The translations under genes and the position numbers were made by a program. The notes under the pieces are model-generated. The model searched no databases. It was not told the DNA's origin and saw nothing but the letters and a program-made list of their open reading frames with translations. Below are positions 1-8,004 of a DNA stretch of 39,101 bases, piece by piece; position 1 is the first letter of the stretch; each line of letters starts with the position of its first letter. Origin of the DNA: JBJELF01 sp051879015 (GTDB lineage Bacteria > Bacillota > Clostridia > Lachnospirales > Lachnospiraceae); assembly GCA_051879015.1 (NCBI GenBank), contig JBJELF010000125.1:1-39101 (forward strand). Reading direction: 5' to 3'.

Positions 1-1
1 T

Positions 2-1036
2 TTACAAAAACATTTCTATATCAGCTCTGTCATAACCACAAAAATTTCCGTTTTCTTTTCGATATATAAAATAATCCAATTCCATTTCCTCGGTCAGAAA
101 TCCTGTATCATCCATCACAAAAATTTTCCTGCATCCATTGCGAAAAGCATATTTGGTCAATCGCAGCAAGGTTCTGGAAAAATCTTCTTTATCACAGCGC
201 ATGATATGAAGCGTTGCTGTCCCATCATCTGCAATGCTGTCCAATTGCAAACAATAAGACCAATGTAAGGTATTCTGCACTATGAACGGCTCCAACTCTA
301 CTTCTTCTATTTGAATGAGCGTTAATCCCTCGGCAGGTGCCTTTGGTCCAGCGGCATTTCTATCTCTGGCTTCCAGAATTTGATTTATTTGCTCCCAACT
401 ATAATATCCTGTTCCGACTCGCAAAAGTGTTCCCACAATAATGCGAATCATATTATAGAGAAATCCATTTCCCGTGATACGAATGTAAATCATATCTTTC
501 TCATCTTTTTTTATATCCAAAGAATAAATCGTACGAACAGTATCCTCTGCCTGATTTCTCACAGAACAGAAACTAACAAAATCATGTTCTCCTACAAGAC
601 AGGCAGCTGCCTTCTGCATTGCCTCCAGATTCAAGGGCATATAATAAAACAGCGAATTAAACCGCTCCGCTGGCAACGGAATCCGACGATTTAAGATGCG
701 ATATTCATAAGTCTTATGAGTATTGCGTTTTCTGGGATGATAATCGAGAGGAACCTCGCAGGAAGACTGCACAACAATATCCTTCGGCAGTCGCTGATTC
801 AGCGCCATTGCCATTTTCTGTGCTGGAATTCGGCTCTCTGTGTCAAATACTGCCACATTTCCCAGAGCATGAACACCCGAATCCGTTCTGCTGGCCCCTA
901 TCACCGCAATCGGTTCATGCAGAAGTTCACTCAATTTTTCATTTAACACCTGCTCAATTGTCACACCATTCGGCTGCAGCTGCCAGCCACAATAATTTGT
1001 GCCATCATAGGCAATGACCATTTTTACTCTTTTCAA
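2..1036 (-). CDS. truA: tRNA pseudouridine(38-40) synthase TruA with C-terminal extension
   Basis: Isomerises U38-U40 of the tRNA anticodon arm to pseudouridine. The catalytic Asp is D52 in the motif ASRTDSGVHA, and the family motif YDGTNYCGWQ is at the N terminus. I chose the TTG at 1036 because AAGGAGG lies 6 nt upstream and gives the usual start MKRVKMVIAYDG; an ATG at 1021 would cut off the first strand and has no Shine-Dalgarno (SD) sequence. The protein is 344 residues; typical TruA is about 245-260. The TruA fold seems to end near residue 247 (IQIEEVEL), leaving about 97 extra residues I do not recognise. It is the last gene of the ecfA1-ecfA2-ecfT-truA set; the stop codon lies at the window edge. 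Confidence 0.95.
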   Translation of the reverse strand: MKRVKMVIAYDGTNYCGWQLQPNGVTIEQVLNEKLSELLHEPIAVIGASRTDSGVHALGNVAVFDTESRIPAQKMAMALNQRLPKDIVVQSSCEVPLDYHPRKRNTHKTYEYRILNRRIPLPAERFNSLFYYMPLNLEAMQKAAACLVGEHDFVSFCSVRNQAEDTVRTIYSLDIKKDEKDMIYIRITGNGFLYNMIRIIVGTLLRVGTGYYSWEQINQILEARDRNAAGPKAPAEGLTLIQIEEVELEPFIVQNTLHWSYCLQLDSIADDGTATLHIMRCDKEDFSRTLLRLTKYAFRNGCRKIFVMDDTGFLTEEMELDYFIYRKENGNFCGYDRADIEMFL

Positions 1037-1058
1037 ACAAAACCTCCTTGCCAACTTT

Positions 1059-1871
1059 TCAATTCACTATTCTCCACACAATCATCACTGCCAAATACCC
1101 GAATACGTATCCGTATCCAATGGCATCCACCTTTGTATATTTCAAAGGTTTCATCTTGGTCCGACCTCCGCCACCATGATAGCATCGTGCCTCCATAGCC
1201 ATAGCCAAATCAGTTGCTCTTCGAAATGCTGAAATAAACAGCGGAACTAACAAAGGTACCATACTTTTCGCTTTTTGAATCAAATTTCCACTTTCAAAAT
1301 CTGCCCCTCTTGCCATCTGTGCCTTCATAATTTTATCTGTTTCTTCTATTAATATAGGAATAAAACGCAGCGCAATCGACATCATCATACTAATTTCATG
1401 AACAGGCACCTTGACTCGCTTCAAAAATCCCAAACTTTTCTCTAATCCATCTGTCAGCTGGTTTGGCGTGGTCGTCAAAGTCATCATAGAAGAGCCCATA
1501 ATCAGCATTACCAGACGAATCGCCATAAATACAGCTCTCTCCAATCCCTGCCAAGTTAGAGTTAAATGCCACACAAAAATAGGTATCGAAAAAATCACGT
1601 CTCCCGACGTCAAAAATAGATTAAAAGAGACACTGATTAACAGCAAAATCATAATCGCTTTTAATCCTCTGACCAAATAACCAAATGGTATCTTCGAGGT
1701 ATGAATTGCCAAAGCCAAAAATATGCCAGCCAGCACATATCCCACAATTCCCTTTGCCACAAACAGAGACACGATATACAACATTGTCCCAGCCAACTTT
1801 GTTCTCGGGTCCATTCGGTGAACCATCGAATCAACCGCATAATACTGACCAATTGTAATATCACGAATCAT
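1059..1871 (-). CDS. ecfT: Energy-coupling factor transporter transmembrane subunit EcfT
   Basis: Membrane scaffold of a group I/II ECF transporter; it couples the EcfA1/EcfA2 ATPases to exchangeable substrate-binding S components for vitamins or metals. The 270 residues have several hydrophobic segments, and the two Ala-Arg-x coupling motifs that contact the ATPases are visible (QMARGADFE near residue 185 and MEARCYHGG near 225; the second reads ARC, not ARG). RBS AGGTAGGTG precedes the ATG at 1871. It follows ecfA2 by 10 nt and precedes truA by 22 nt, so it is co-transcribed. No S component lies in the window, consistent with a shared module. Confidence 0.96.
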   Translation of the reverse strand: MIRDITIGQYYAVDSMVHRMDPRTKLAGTMLYIVSLFVAKGIVGYVLAGIFLALAIHTSKIPFGYLVRGLKAIMILLLISVSFNLFLTSGDVIFSIPIFVWHLTLTWQGLERAVFMAIRLVMLIMGSSMMTLTTTPNQLTDGLEKSLGFLKRVKVPVHEISMMMSIALRFIPILIEETDKIMKAQMARGADFESGNLIQKAKSMVPLLVPLFISAFRRATDLAMAMEARCYHGGGGRTKMKPLKYTKVDAIGYGYVFGYLAVMIVWRIVN

Positions 1872-1881
1872 TTTGATTCAC

Positions 1882-2730
1882 CTACCTTTCTAAATTTTTC
1901 AATAGCTCTGACTTTAACTCTGCTATCGTTGTTATATCCACATCCACATCAAAACCATTTTCCTTCAAAGCATGCGCCAGATAAGTCACCTGCGGAGCTG
2001 CTAAGCCTACCCTTTCCAACTCTTTATAGTGACGAAAAACTTCCTTGACTGTGCCATCAAACAAAATTTTTCCATCATCCATCACTATGATTCGCTGCGC
2101 ATAATTAGCAATATCCTCCATGCTGTGAGAAACCAACACAATCGTAATGTGTTTCTCCTCGTGAAGTTTTTTTAATTCATTTAAAATTTCATCACGCCCC
2201 CTTGGATCCAGCCCTGCTGTAGGTTCATCCAAGATTAAGATCTCTGGTTCCATAGCCAACACTCCCGCAATGGCTACCCGACGCTTCTGACCCCCTGAAA
2301 GTTCAAAAGGAGATTTTTTATAATACTGTGCTCCCATCCCAACCAGCTGCAATGCCGCTTTCGCCTTCTTCTCAGCCTCTTCCTTAGAAAATCCCTGATT
2401 TTTGGGACCAAAACTTACATCCGAGAGAACGTCTATCTCAAAAAGCTGATGCTCTGGATACTGAAAAACCAATCCTACCTTACTTCTTAAATTTTTTAAG
2501 GAAAATCCTTCTTCATAAATATCTTGACCATGAAAATAGATTTTTCCGCTGCTGGGCTTTACTAAACCATTGAAATGCTGAATCAAAGTCGATTTTCCTG
2601 AACCTGTATGTCCCATCAAACCAATGAACTCACCTTCTCCTATCTCTAATGACACATCATTGGTGGCATAGACGGGATTGGCCGTATCCGCATCATAGAT
2701 AAAATTTACATGTTCCAATTTTAGTGACAT
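1882..2730 (-). CDS. ecfA2: Energy-coupling factor transporter ATPase EcfA2
   Basis: One of the two cytoplasmic ATPases of the ECF module. Walker A GHTGSGKST, Q-loop VFQYPEHQLFE, signature LSGGQKRR, Walker B ILILDEPTAGLD and H-loop VSHSMED are all intact. The Q-loop PEHQLF form and its place second in the pair identify the A2 paralogue. 282 residues. The ATG at 2730 overlaps the end of ecfA1 by 10 nt, indicating translational coupling and a 1:1 heterodimer. Confidence 0.96.
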   Translation of the reverse strand: MSLKLEHVNFIYDADTANPVYATNDVSLEIGEGEFIGLMGHTGSGKSTLIQHFNGLVKPSSGKIYFHGQDIYEEGFSLKNLRSKVGLVFQYPEHQLFEIDVLSDVSFGPKNQGFSKEEAEKKAKAALQLVGMGAQYYKKSPFELSGGQKRRVAIAGVLAMEPEILILDEPTAGLDPRGRDEILNELKKLHEEKHITIVLVSHSMEDIANYAQRIIVMDDGKILFDGTVKEVFRHYKELERVGLAAPQVTYLAHALKENGFDVDVDITTIAELKSELLKNLER

Positions 2731-3623
2731 TCTGCTGTTTCCGCCTTTCTCTTAGTGCTGTCCAATCTTTCTTTTATTTTCGTCATTGCTTCTACAAACT
2801 GTTCGACCGTCAGAATACCATCTGGCAGAGGAATTCCTTCTTTCTGCAGCTCCCAGGCTAATTCCGTCACTTGTGGGACATCCAATCGATATTCTTTCAA
2901 TTTTTCTACCTGAGAAAAAATTTTTGCTGGCGTACCGTCCATCACCACCTTACCCTCATCCATCACAATGACACGATCCGCATCAATGACTTCCTCCATG
3001 TAATGTGTAATTAATATCACAGTAATCCCTTCCTGTCTGTTCAAATCATGCACTGTTTGAATGACTTCTCTGCGTCCATTTGGGTCTAACATAGCCGTCG
3101 GCTCATCCATAATAATACAGTCTGGCTTCATTGCCATCACTCCCGCAATAGCCACACGCTGTTTCTGCCCACCCGACAGCTTATTTGGTGAGCGATGACG
3201 ATACATCGTCATGCCTGTTTTCTCCAAACTGCGATTGACGCGTTCCCAAATTTCTTTTGTCGGAACACCAATGTTCTCTGGTCCAAAAGCTACATCTTCC
3301 TCCACCAAATTTGCTACAATTTGATTATCAGGATTCTGGAACACCATACCTGCCTCCTGTCGGATATCCCATAATACACTCTCATCTGTCGTATCCTTCT
3401 CTCCAATCCAAACAGTACCCTTTGTCGGCAGCAAAATTGCATTTAAATGTTTTGCCAACGTGGATTTACCAGAGCCATTATGTCCCAAAATCGCCACAAA
3501 ATCACCTTTTTTAATTTCTATGTCTACATCATCAATGGCCCGAGTAACACCAATTTCATCACCATCTTCTCCATACACAATATACTCATAAATTAATTTT
3601 GCTATTTTTATAATGTGATTCAT
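2721..3623 (-). CDS. ecfA1: Energy-coupling factor transporter ATPase EcfA1
   Basis: First ATPase of the ECF uptake module. Walker A GHNGSGKST (residues 47-55), Q-loop FQNPDNQIV, signature LSGGQKQR and Walker B IIMDEPTAMLD are intact. The start is set at the ATG at 3623, preceded by AAGGAAAG, giving 300 residues; the open frame continues upstream about 50 codons, but that stretch runs over the promoter and a hairpin and is not coding. It is separated from rplQ by a terminator and has its own promoter-like sequence, so the ecf-truA unit need not depend on ribosomal-operon readthrough. Confidence 0.95.
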   Translation of the reverse strand: MNHIIKIAKLIYEYIVYGEDGDEIGVTRAIDDVDIEIKKGDFVAILGHNGSGKSTLAKHLNAILLPTKGTVWIGEKDTTDESVLWDIRQEAGMVFQNPDNQIVANLVEEDVAFGPENIGVPTKEIWERVNRSLEKTGMTMYRHRSPNKLSGGQKQRVAIAGVMAMKPDCIIMDEPTAMLDPNGRREVIQTVHDLNRQEGITVILITHYMEEVIDADRVIVMDEGKVVMDGTPAKIFSQVEKLKEYRLDVPQVTELAWELQKEGIPLPDGILTVEQFVEAMTKIKERLDSTKRKAETAECH

Positions 3624-3668
3624 ACTTTTCTTTCCTTGTCCTGTTCTTTGACTGTATGTGCCGCTAAC

Positions 3669-3697
3669 ATTGTATATAATTTTGTTGGGAAATGCAA
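3669..3697 (-). promoter_or_regulatory. Candidate sigma-A promoter of ecfA1-ecfA2-ecfT-truA
   Basis: On the minus strand TTGCAT (3697-3692), 17 nt, TACAAT (3674-3669), ending about 45 nt upstream of the ecfA1 ATG. An overlapping alternative is TTGCTT-N17-TATATA. Placed just after the rplQ terminator, it gives the ECF/truA unit independent expression. Confidence 0.6.
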
Positions 3698-3704
3698 GCA
3701 AAAT

Positions 3705-3740
3705 CGAGCAGCAGAGAAATCTTTCGTTCTCTGCCACTCG
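3705..3740 (-). other. Strong stem-loop between rplQ terminator and ecfA1 promoter
   Basis: Arms CGAG..GCAGAGAA and TTCTCTGC..CTCG form a long stem with two internal mismatches and an 8-nt loop. It sits downstream of the rplQ terminator hairpin and upstream of the ecfA1 -35, so it is not in the ecfA1 mRNA if the proposed promoter is right. A second, weak terminator (only TTTTG follows) or an RNA-processing hairpin are both possible. Confidence 0.5.
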
Positions 3741-3748
3741 ATTATCAT

Positions 3749-3786
3749 AAAAAAAGCGCCCTCCGACTGTCAAGCCGAGTGGCGCC
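3749..3786 (-). terminator. Rho-independent terminator of the ribosomal cluster
   Basis: On the minus strand, 7 nt after the rplQ stop codon, a GC-rich stem (GGCGC ... GCGCC with further pairing of ACTCGGCT to the other arm) is followed by TTTTTTT (3755-3749). It ends the S10-spc-alpha transcript before ecfA1. Confidence 0.8.
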
Positions 3787-3793
3787 CTAGTTC

Positions 3794-4330
3794 TTAAACT
3801 AACTCAAGCAATACTTCCATAGCAGCATCGCCCTTACGTGGTCCAATCTTTACGATTCTTGTATAACCACCATTGCGGCTTGCGTACTTAGGAGCAATCT
3901 CATCAAACATCTTGTTAGGCATATTTACCTTAACAGTGTTCTTCTTCTTTCCAGCTGCCTCTGTTGGTACAGATGTAACATCATAAAATACCTTCAGCAT
4001 CTGTCTTCTTGCATGTAAGCGGGAAGGAGAATCCTTCTTAATCTGCTTTTCAACGGTCTCGTATACGGTAACTTTCTTTCCATCTACGATTTCCTTAACA
4101 GTCTTACCATCTGCATCCTTCTTTGCAACCTTAGCCTGTACGGTTACGGTCTCATAATTGTCCTTCTCCTTGATAGCCATTGCAATAAGTCCCTCAGCAA
4201 CTTTTCTGATTTCCTTTGCTCTAGCCTCAGTGGTGACAATCTTTCCATTATATAATAAACTTGTGACCTGGCTTCTAATCAAAGCTTTTCTCTGACTGGA
4301 AGTTCTGCCAAGCTTTCTATATCCTGCCAT
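3794..4330 (-). CDS. rplQ: 50S ribosomal protein L17, with internal insertion
   Basis: Large-subunit protein near the exit tunnel. The N terminus (MAGYRKLGRTSSQRKALIRS) and the C-terminal motif GGYTRIVKIGPRKGDAA are canonical. At 178 residues it is longer than the about 120 residues of Bacillus L17. The extra material is a Lys/Glu/Val-rich block at roughly residues 55-105, between IAMAIKE and SRLHARRQ. RBS ACGGAGGTG precedes the ATG. Last gene of the alpha segment, 18 nt after rpoA, followed by a terminator. Confidence 0.97.
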   Translation of the reverse strand: MAGYRKLGRTSSQRKALIRSQVTSLLYNGKIVTTEARAKEIRKVAEGLIAMAIKEKDNYETVTVQAKVAKKDADGKTVKEIVDGKKVTVYETVEKQIKKDSPSRLHARRQMLKVFYDVTSVPTEAAGKKKNTVKVNMPNKMFDEIAPKYASRNGGYTRIVKIGPRKGDAAMEVLLELV

Positions 4331-4348
4331 TTCTATTTCACCTCCGTA

Positions 4349-5311
4349 TTAGTCGTTTTCGCTGGGATTCAATTTCAATCCAAGCTCATCTAACTTTACA
4401 AGAACTTCATCCAATGACTTACGACCAAGGTTACGAACCTTCATCATATCATCAGGTGTTCTATCAATCAACTCTGCAACAGTATTAATACCAGCTCTCT
4501 TCAAACAATTGTATGAACGAACGGATAACTCTAACTCGTCAATATTCATATCAAGCACTTTATCTTTTTCATTTGGTACGGTCTCTACCATAACCTCTGC
4601 TGTCTTTGCATTTTCAGACAAATCAATGAACAGACTTAAATGCTCACTTAAAACCTTTGCAGCCAAGCTAACTGCCTCATCTGGAGCCAAGGTACCGTCT
4701 GTATAAACATCCAATGTCAACTTATCATAATCGGTAACCTGACCAACACGAGTATTCTCTACTGCCATATTGACACGTTTTACTGGAGTGTAAATAGAAT
4801 CAACGGCAATCATACCAATTGGCAGTTCGTCATTTTTATTCTTATCTGCACTTACATAACCACGACCCTTGGTAATCGTCAACTCCATATAGAGCTTACA
4901 GTCTGGACCGCCACTCAAAGTAGCAATTACCTGATCCTGATTGATGATTTCAATGTCCTGATCAGCTTGAATATCCTTTGCTGTCACAACACCCTCACCC
5001 TCATACTCAATATAAGCAATCTTAGCCTCGTTTGTATCACTGTTATTCTTAATTGCAAGGTTCTTTAAGTTCATGATAATTTCAGTTACATCTTCCTTTA
5101 CTCCGGGAATTGAACTGAATTCGTGAAGAACTCCCTCAATCTTTACCTGACTAATTGCGACGCCCGGTAAAGAAGAAAGCATAATTCTTCTCAAAGAATT
5201 TCCAAGTGTAGTTCCATATCCTCTTTCAAGTGGTTCTACAACGAACTTTCCATATTTATGATCATCGGATAACTCGACAATATCAATTCTTGGTTTCTCA
5301 AAATCGAACAC
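4349..5311 (-). CDS. rpoA: DNA-directed RNA polymerase subunit alpha
   Basis: Assembles the RNA polymerase core and contacts upstream promoter DNA and activators. The N-terminal domain carries the assembly motif GTTLGNSLRRIMLSS; the C-terminal domain has the helix-hairpin-helix segment CLKRAGINTVAELI...LGRKSLDEV. The start is a GTG at 5311 with AAAGGAGGGG 6 nt upstream, giving MFDFEKPRIDIVEL and 320 residues; the in-frame ATG further upstream lies before the SD. Between rpsD and rplQ, the usual alpha-operon order. Confidence 0.97.
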   Translation of the reverse strand: MFDFEKPRIDIVELSDDHKYGKFVVEPLERGYGTTLGNSLRRIMLSSLPGVAISQVKIEGVLHEFSSIPGVKEDVTEIIMNLKNLAIKNNSDTNEAKIAYIEYEGEGVVTAKDIQADQDIEIINQDQVIATLSGGPDCKLYMELTITKGRGYVSADKNKNDELPIGMIAVDSIYTPVKRVNMAVENTRVGQVTDYDKLTLDVYTDGTLAPDEAVSLAAKVLSEHLSLFIDLSENAKTAEVMVETVPNEKDKVLDMNIDELELSVRSYNCLKRAGINTVAELIDRTPDDMMKVRNLGRKSLDEVLVKLDELGLKLNPSEND

Positions 5312-5375
5312 GATAAGCCCCTCCTTTTGGGTCAAGTATGAAAACTACCTCTCACTCTTTATGTCCATTCACAGC

Positions 5376-5416
5376 AGTTAACCTGCATGTGAATCTATAT
5401 CACCATGGGGTTAACT
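5376..5416 (-). other. Inverted repeat in rpsD-rpoA spacer
   Basis: Perfect 8-bp arms AGTTAACC (5376-5383) and GGTTAACT (5409-5416) with inner complementarity CATG..CATG. It lies immediately downstream of the rpsD stop and about 65 nt before the rpoA start, with no U-tract. Possibly a processing or mRNA-stability hairpin setting rpoA stoichiometry. Confidence 0.5.
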
Positions 5417-5421
5417 ACTTA

Positions 5422-6015
5422 TTACTTGGAATACAACTCGACGATTAACATCTCATTTACTGGTACATCAATCATATCTCTAGCTGGTAACTGCTTAACT
5501 ACACCAGACAAATTCTCCTGGTTAGCCTCTAACCATTCTGGCACCATTCTAGCGCCAGTCTTCTCTAAGATATCTTTATATCTCTGAGAATCCTTGCTCT
5601 TTTCTCTGATTTCAATTGTATCTCCAGCGCTGATTAAGTAAGATGGAATATTGATACACTTGCCATTTACCAATACATGCTTATGATCAACAATCTGTCT
5701 TGCTTCCTGTCTGGTTCTTGCAAAGCCTAAACGGAAGATTACATTATCCAATCTTCTCTCGAGAAGAATCATCAGGTTTTCACCTGTCATACCATTCATT
5801 CTCTCTGCTTTATTATAATAATTTCTGAAAGGTTTCTCTAACACACCATAAATGAACTTAGCCTTCTGCTTCTCTCTCAGCTGCTGGCCATATTCACTCA
5901 TTTTCTTATTTGCTCTCTTAGACTCTCTGTTGGACTTTTTATCAATACCCAAATATATTGGATCCAATCCCAGCGATCTGCATCTCTTAAGAACAGGAAC
6001 TCTATCAATTGCCAC
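5422..6015 (-). CDS. rpsD: 30S ribosomal protein S4
   Basis: Primary 16S rRNA-binding assembly protein. The C-terminal half has the S4 RNA-binding domain (RLDNVIFRLGFARTRQEAR, then HVLVNGKCINIPSYLI). The start is GTG at 6015 (reads MAIDRVPVLKRCRSLGLDP) with AGGAGGTG 7 nt upstream; 197 residues. The open frame extends upstream into rpsK, but that is not coding. In Bacillus rpsD is elsewhere; here it sits in the alpha operon after rpsK. Confidence 0.97.
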   Translation of the reverse strand: MAIDRVPVLKRCRSLGLDPIYLGIDKKSNRESKRANKKMSEYGQQLREKQKAKFIYGVLEKPFRNYYNKAERMNGMTGENLMILLERRLDNVIFRLGFARTRQEARQIVDHKHVLVNGKCINIPSYLISAGDTIEIREKSKDSQRYKDILEKTGARMVPEWLEANQENLSGVVKQLPARDMIDVPVNEMLIVELYSK

Positions 6016-6031
6016 TTTAAAGCACCTCCTA

Positions 6032-6433
6032 TTATACTCTTCTACGTTTTGGTGGACGACAACCATTATGTGGTACTGGAGTTACATCCTTGATACTGGT
6101 AACTTCAAGACCACATGCCTGCAAAGCACGAATTGCTGCTTCACGACCGGCTCCTGGACCCTTTACCATAACGTCTACAGACTTAAGTCCATGTACTAAA
6201 GCTGCTTTAGTAGCAGTTTCAGCTGCCATCTGCGCTGCATAAGGAGTAGATTTCCTTGAACCTCTAAATCCAAGACCGCCTGCACTTGCCCAAGATAATG
6301 CATTACCCTGGGTATCAGTCAATGTTACAATTGTATTATTAAAAGATGACTGAATGTGAGCTTGTCCACGTTCAACGTTTTTCTTAACACGCTTCTTTGT
6401 CACTTTCTTTACTGCTGACACTTTTTTAGCCAT
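6032..6433 (-). CDS. rpsK: 30S ribosomal protein S11
   Basis: Platform protein of the small subunit next to the mRNA exit. Motifs: HIQSSFNNTIVTLTD, WASAGGLGFRGSRKSTPYAA and the basic tail GCRPPKRRRV. 133 residues with an N-terminal Lys-rich extension. RBS GGGAGG lies 13 nt before the ATG, a longer than usual spacing. Followed by rpsD after 16 nt. Confidence 0.97.
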   Translation of the reverse strand: MAKKVSAVKKVTKKRVKKNVERGQAHIQSSFNNTIVTLTDTQGNALSWASAGGLGFRGSRKSTPYAAQMAAETATKAALVHGLKSVDVMVKGPGAGREAAIRALQACGLEVTSIKDVTPVPHNGCRPPKRRRV

Positions 6434-6544
6434 TTTTCTAAACTAACCTCCCTTATGGGTTCCTTATTGACGCGTAATAGTGAATTGTTTCTTCTATATA
6501 AAAGTACTTTCCGTACTATAACCAAATCCTATTCGCTAAAAATA

Positions 6545-6916
6545 TTATTTCTTCTTATTTGCTACAGTCTTCTTAGGGCCCTTGCGAGTTCTTGCATTGG
6601 TCTTTGTCTTCTGACCACGAACTGGCAGGCTCTTTCTATGACGGATTCCTCTATAACATCCAATTTCCTGAAGTCTCTTGATATTCATGGCAACTTCTCT
6701 TCTTAAGTCACCCTCTACTACCTGATGAACTTCTTCCATTGCATCACGGATTCTAGCAACTTCCTCATCGGTCAAATCCTTTACTCTTGTATCTGGATTA
6801 ACACCTGCTACGCTAAGAATCTTATTGGAACTTACTCTACCAATACCATAGATATAAGTTAATCCGATCTCGATACGCTTTTCTCTTGGTAAGTCAACGC
6901 CTGAAATACGAGCCAT
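6545..6916 (-). CDS. rpsM: 30S ribosomal protein S13
   Basis: Small-subunit head protein forming inter-subunit bridges. MARISGVDLPREKR start, helix-two-turn-helix region, and basic C-terminal tail (GQKTKTNARTRKGPKK). 123 residues. RBS TGGAGGTG precedes the ATG. The 111-nt gap to rpsK has a short hairpin (AGTAC..GTACT near 6503-6517), and a 321-nt structured spacer lies upstream of rpsM. Confidence 0.97.
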   Translation of the reverse strand: MARISGVDLPREKRIEIGLTYIYGIGRVSSNKILSVAGVNPDTRVKDLTDEEVARIRDAMEEVHQVVEGDLRREVAMNIKRLQEIGCYRGIRHRKSLPVRGQKTKTNARTRKGPKKTVANKKK

Positions 6917-7237
6917 GTGTGTTTCGCACCTCCATTAGATAATTTTCAAAACCATGTAAGCTGTGGCAGCCCGTCTCCACTGGTTAATAAGGAAACGTCG
7001 AAATGTTGTACCACATCTTGTGTAAATATTTTTATCTGTCAAGCTTTAAACTTGACAATGCGACATCAAAAACCTATAATCATTCAGATGACCGAACAAT
7101 TATTTATTTCGATGTCTGCCATTTTATTATCATCACAAACAACGTAACCACGTGTTTGCAATGCAGCCGCTTAAATATTTGTTGTCTTACGACAACCACC
7201 ATCTAGCAGAAACTCTGCTATAAATGAAGCAATTTGA
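6917..7237 (-). promoter_or_regulatory. Structured 321-nt spacer between rpmJ and rpsM
   Basis: No gene seen. Three perfect stem-loops are visible: TAGCAGA/TCTGCTA (7204-7220, 3-nt loop), GTTGTC/GACAAC (7181-7196, 4-nt loop) and TGTCAAG/CTTGACA (7037-7057, 7-nt loop). None is followed by a U-tract on the minus strand. It is by far the longest spacer in the spc-alpha part and directly precedes rpsM, so it is a candidate site for alpha-operon autoregulation or an internal promoter; I could not identify a clear -35/-10 pair. Confidence 0.5.
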
Positions 7238-7351
7238 TTATCCCTGTCTCTGCTTGTGCTTTGGGTTTTCACAGATTACTCTAATGCTTCCTTTTCTTTT
7301 AATCACTTTGCACTTGTCGCAAATTGGCTTTACGGACGCTCTAACTTTCAC
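7238..7351 (-). CDS. rpmJ: 50S ribosomal protein L36 (zinc-binding form)
   Basis: The 37-residue protein starts with GTG at 7351 and begins VKVRASVKPICDKC. Zinc ligands C11, C14, C27 and H32 are all present, so this is the C+ form that needs zinc. RBS AAAGGAG lies 7 nt upstream. Found by translating the infA-rpsM gap; position after infA is the standard order. Confidence 0.96.
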   Translation of the reverse strand: MKVRASVKPICDKCKVIKRKGSIRVICENPKHKQRQG

Positions 7352-7468
7352 AGTAATTCTCCTTTCCTTGCAAGCCTGTCACATGAACAGGTATGTTGTT
7401 TACAAACGCTCGACCTCTAAAATATCATAAATTATTAGCAATGTCAAGCACTTTTTTGCTCTATTTTT

Positions 7469-7687
7469 TTATTTATCTCTCCAAATAATTCTTCCCTTTG
7501 TCAAATCATATGGAGATAACTCCAATGTCACTGTATCACCTGGCAAAATACGAATAAAATTCATGCGAAGTTTTCCACTGATATGTGCCAATACCTGATG
7601 ACCGTTTTCCAGTTCTACCTTGAACATTGCGTTCGGTAATTTCTCAACTACTTTTCCTTCTACCTCAATAACGTCTGTCTTAGACAT
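7469..7687 (-). CDS. infA: Translation initiation factor IF-1
   Basis: S1/OB-fold protein that blocks the A site during initiation. 72 residues: MSKTDVIEVEGKVVEKLPNA start, LENGHQVLAHISGKLRMNFI core and the terminal motif DLTKGRIIWRDK. RBS CAGGAGG is 5 nt before the ATG. It follows the KOW protein by 14 nt; a 117-nt AT-rich spacer separates it from rpmJ. Confidence 0.98.
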   Translation of the reverse strand: MSKTDVIEVEGKVVEKLPNAMFKVELENGHQVLAHISGKLRMNFIRILPGDTVTLELSPYDLTKGRIIWRDK

Positions 7688-7701
7688 GCGAATCCTCCTG
7701 A

Positions 7702-8004
7702 TTAATCATTCATGAGGTCACTCTGATTGTCTGCCTGTGCCAACAACCGATACCCCTTAATCGCCTTTTTTATATCCTCATTTCTTAATACTGCATTATG
7801 CAAAATCTTTGTCTGCAGCACATCGTCGGTATAGACGATGTGCTGCACATGCTTTTCATTTTTTTTCTTTAATTTATCTAGTGTGCGAATGGTGCCGTCC
7901 GCCAGATATAAATAAGGACCTTCTATCTTCATTATAATATAGAAGCAATCCTTATCATGACCAGCCTTTGACTTCACCAAACCTCCCTTTTTCCACTCAG
8001 CCAT
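7702..8004 (-). CDS. KOW-domain RNA-binding protein (L14e-like)
   Basis: A 100-residue protein starting MAEWKKGGLVKSKAGHDKD; the N-terminal half is a KOW/SH3-like module of the type seen in archaeal/eukaryotic L14e, the C-terminal half is Lys-rich. The ATG at 8004 overlaps the end of map by 8 nt (ATGGCTGA). This small protein is typical of the map-infA interval in Clostridia; its exact role is unknown, and ribosome or RNA association is inferred from domain and neighbours. Confidence 0.85.
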   Translation of the reverse strand: MAEWKKGGLVKSKAGHDKDCFYIIMKIEGPYLYLADGTIRTLDKLKKKNEKHVQHIVYTDDVLQTKILHNAVLRNEDIKKAIKGYRLLAQADNQSDLMND

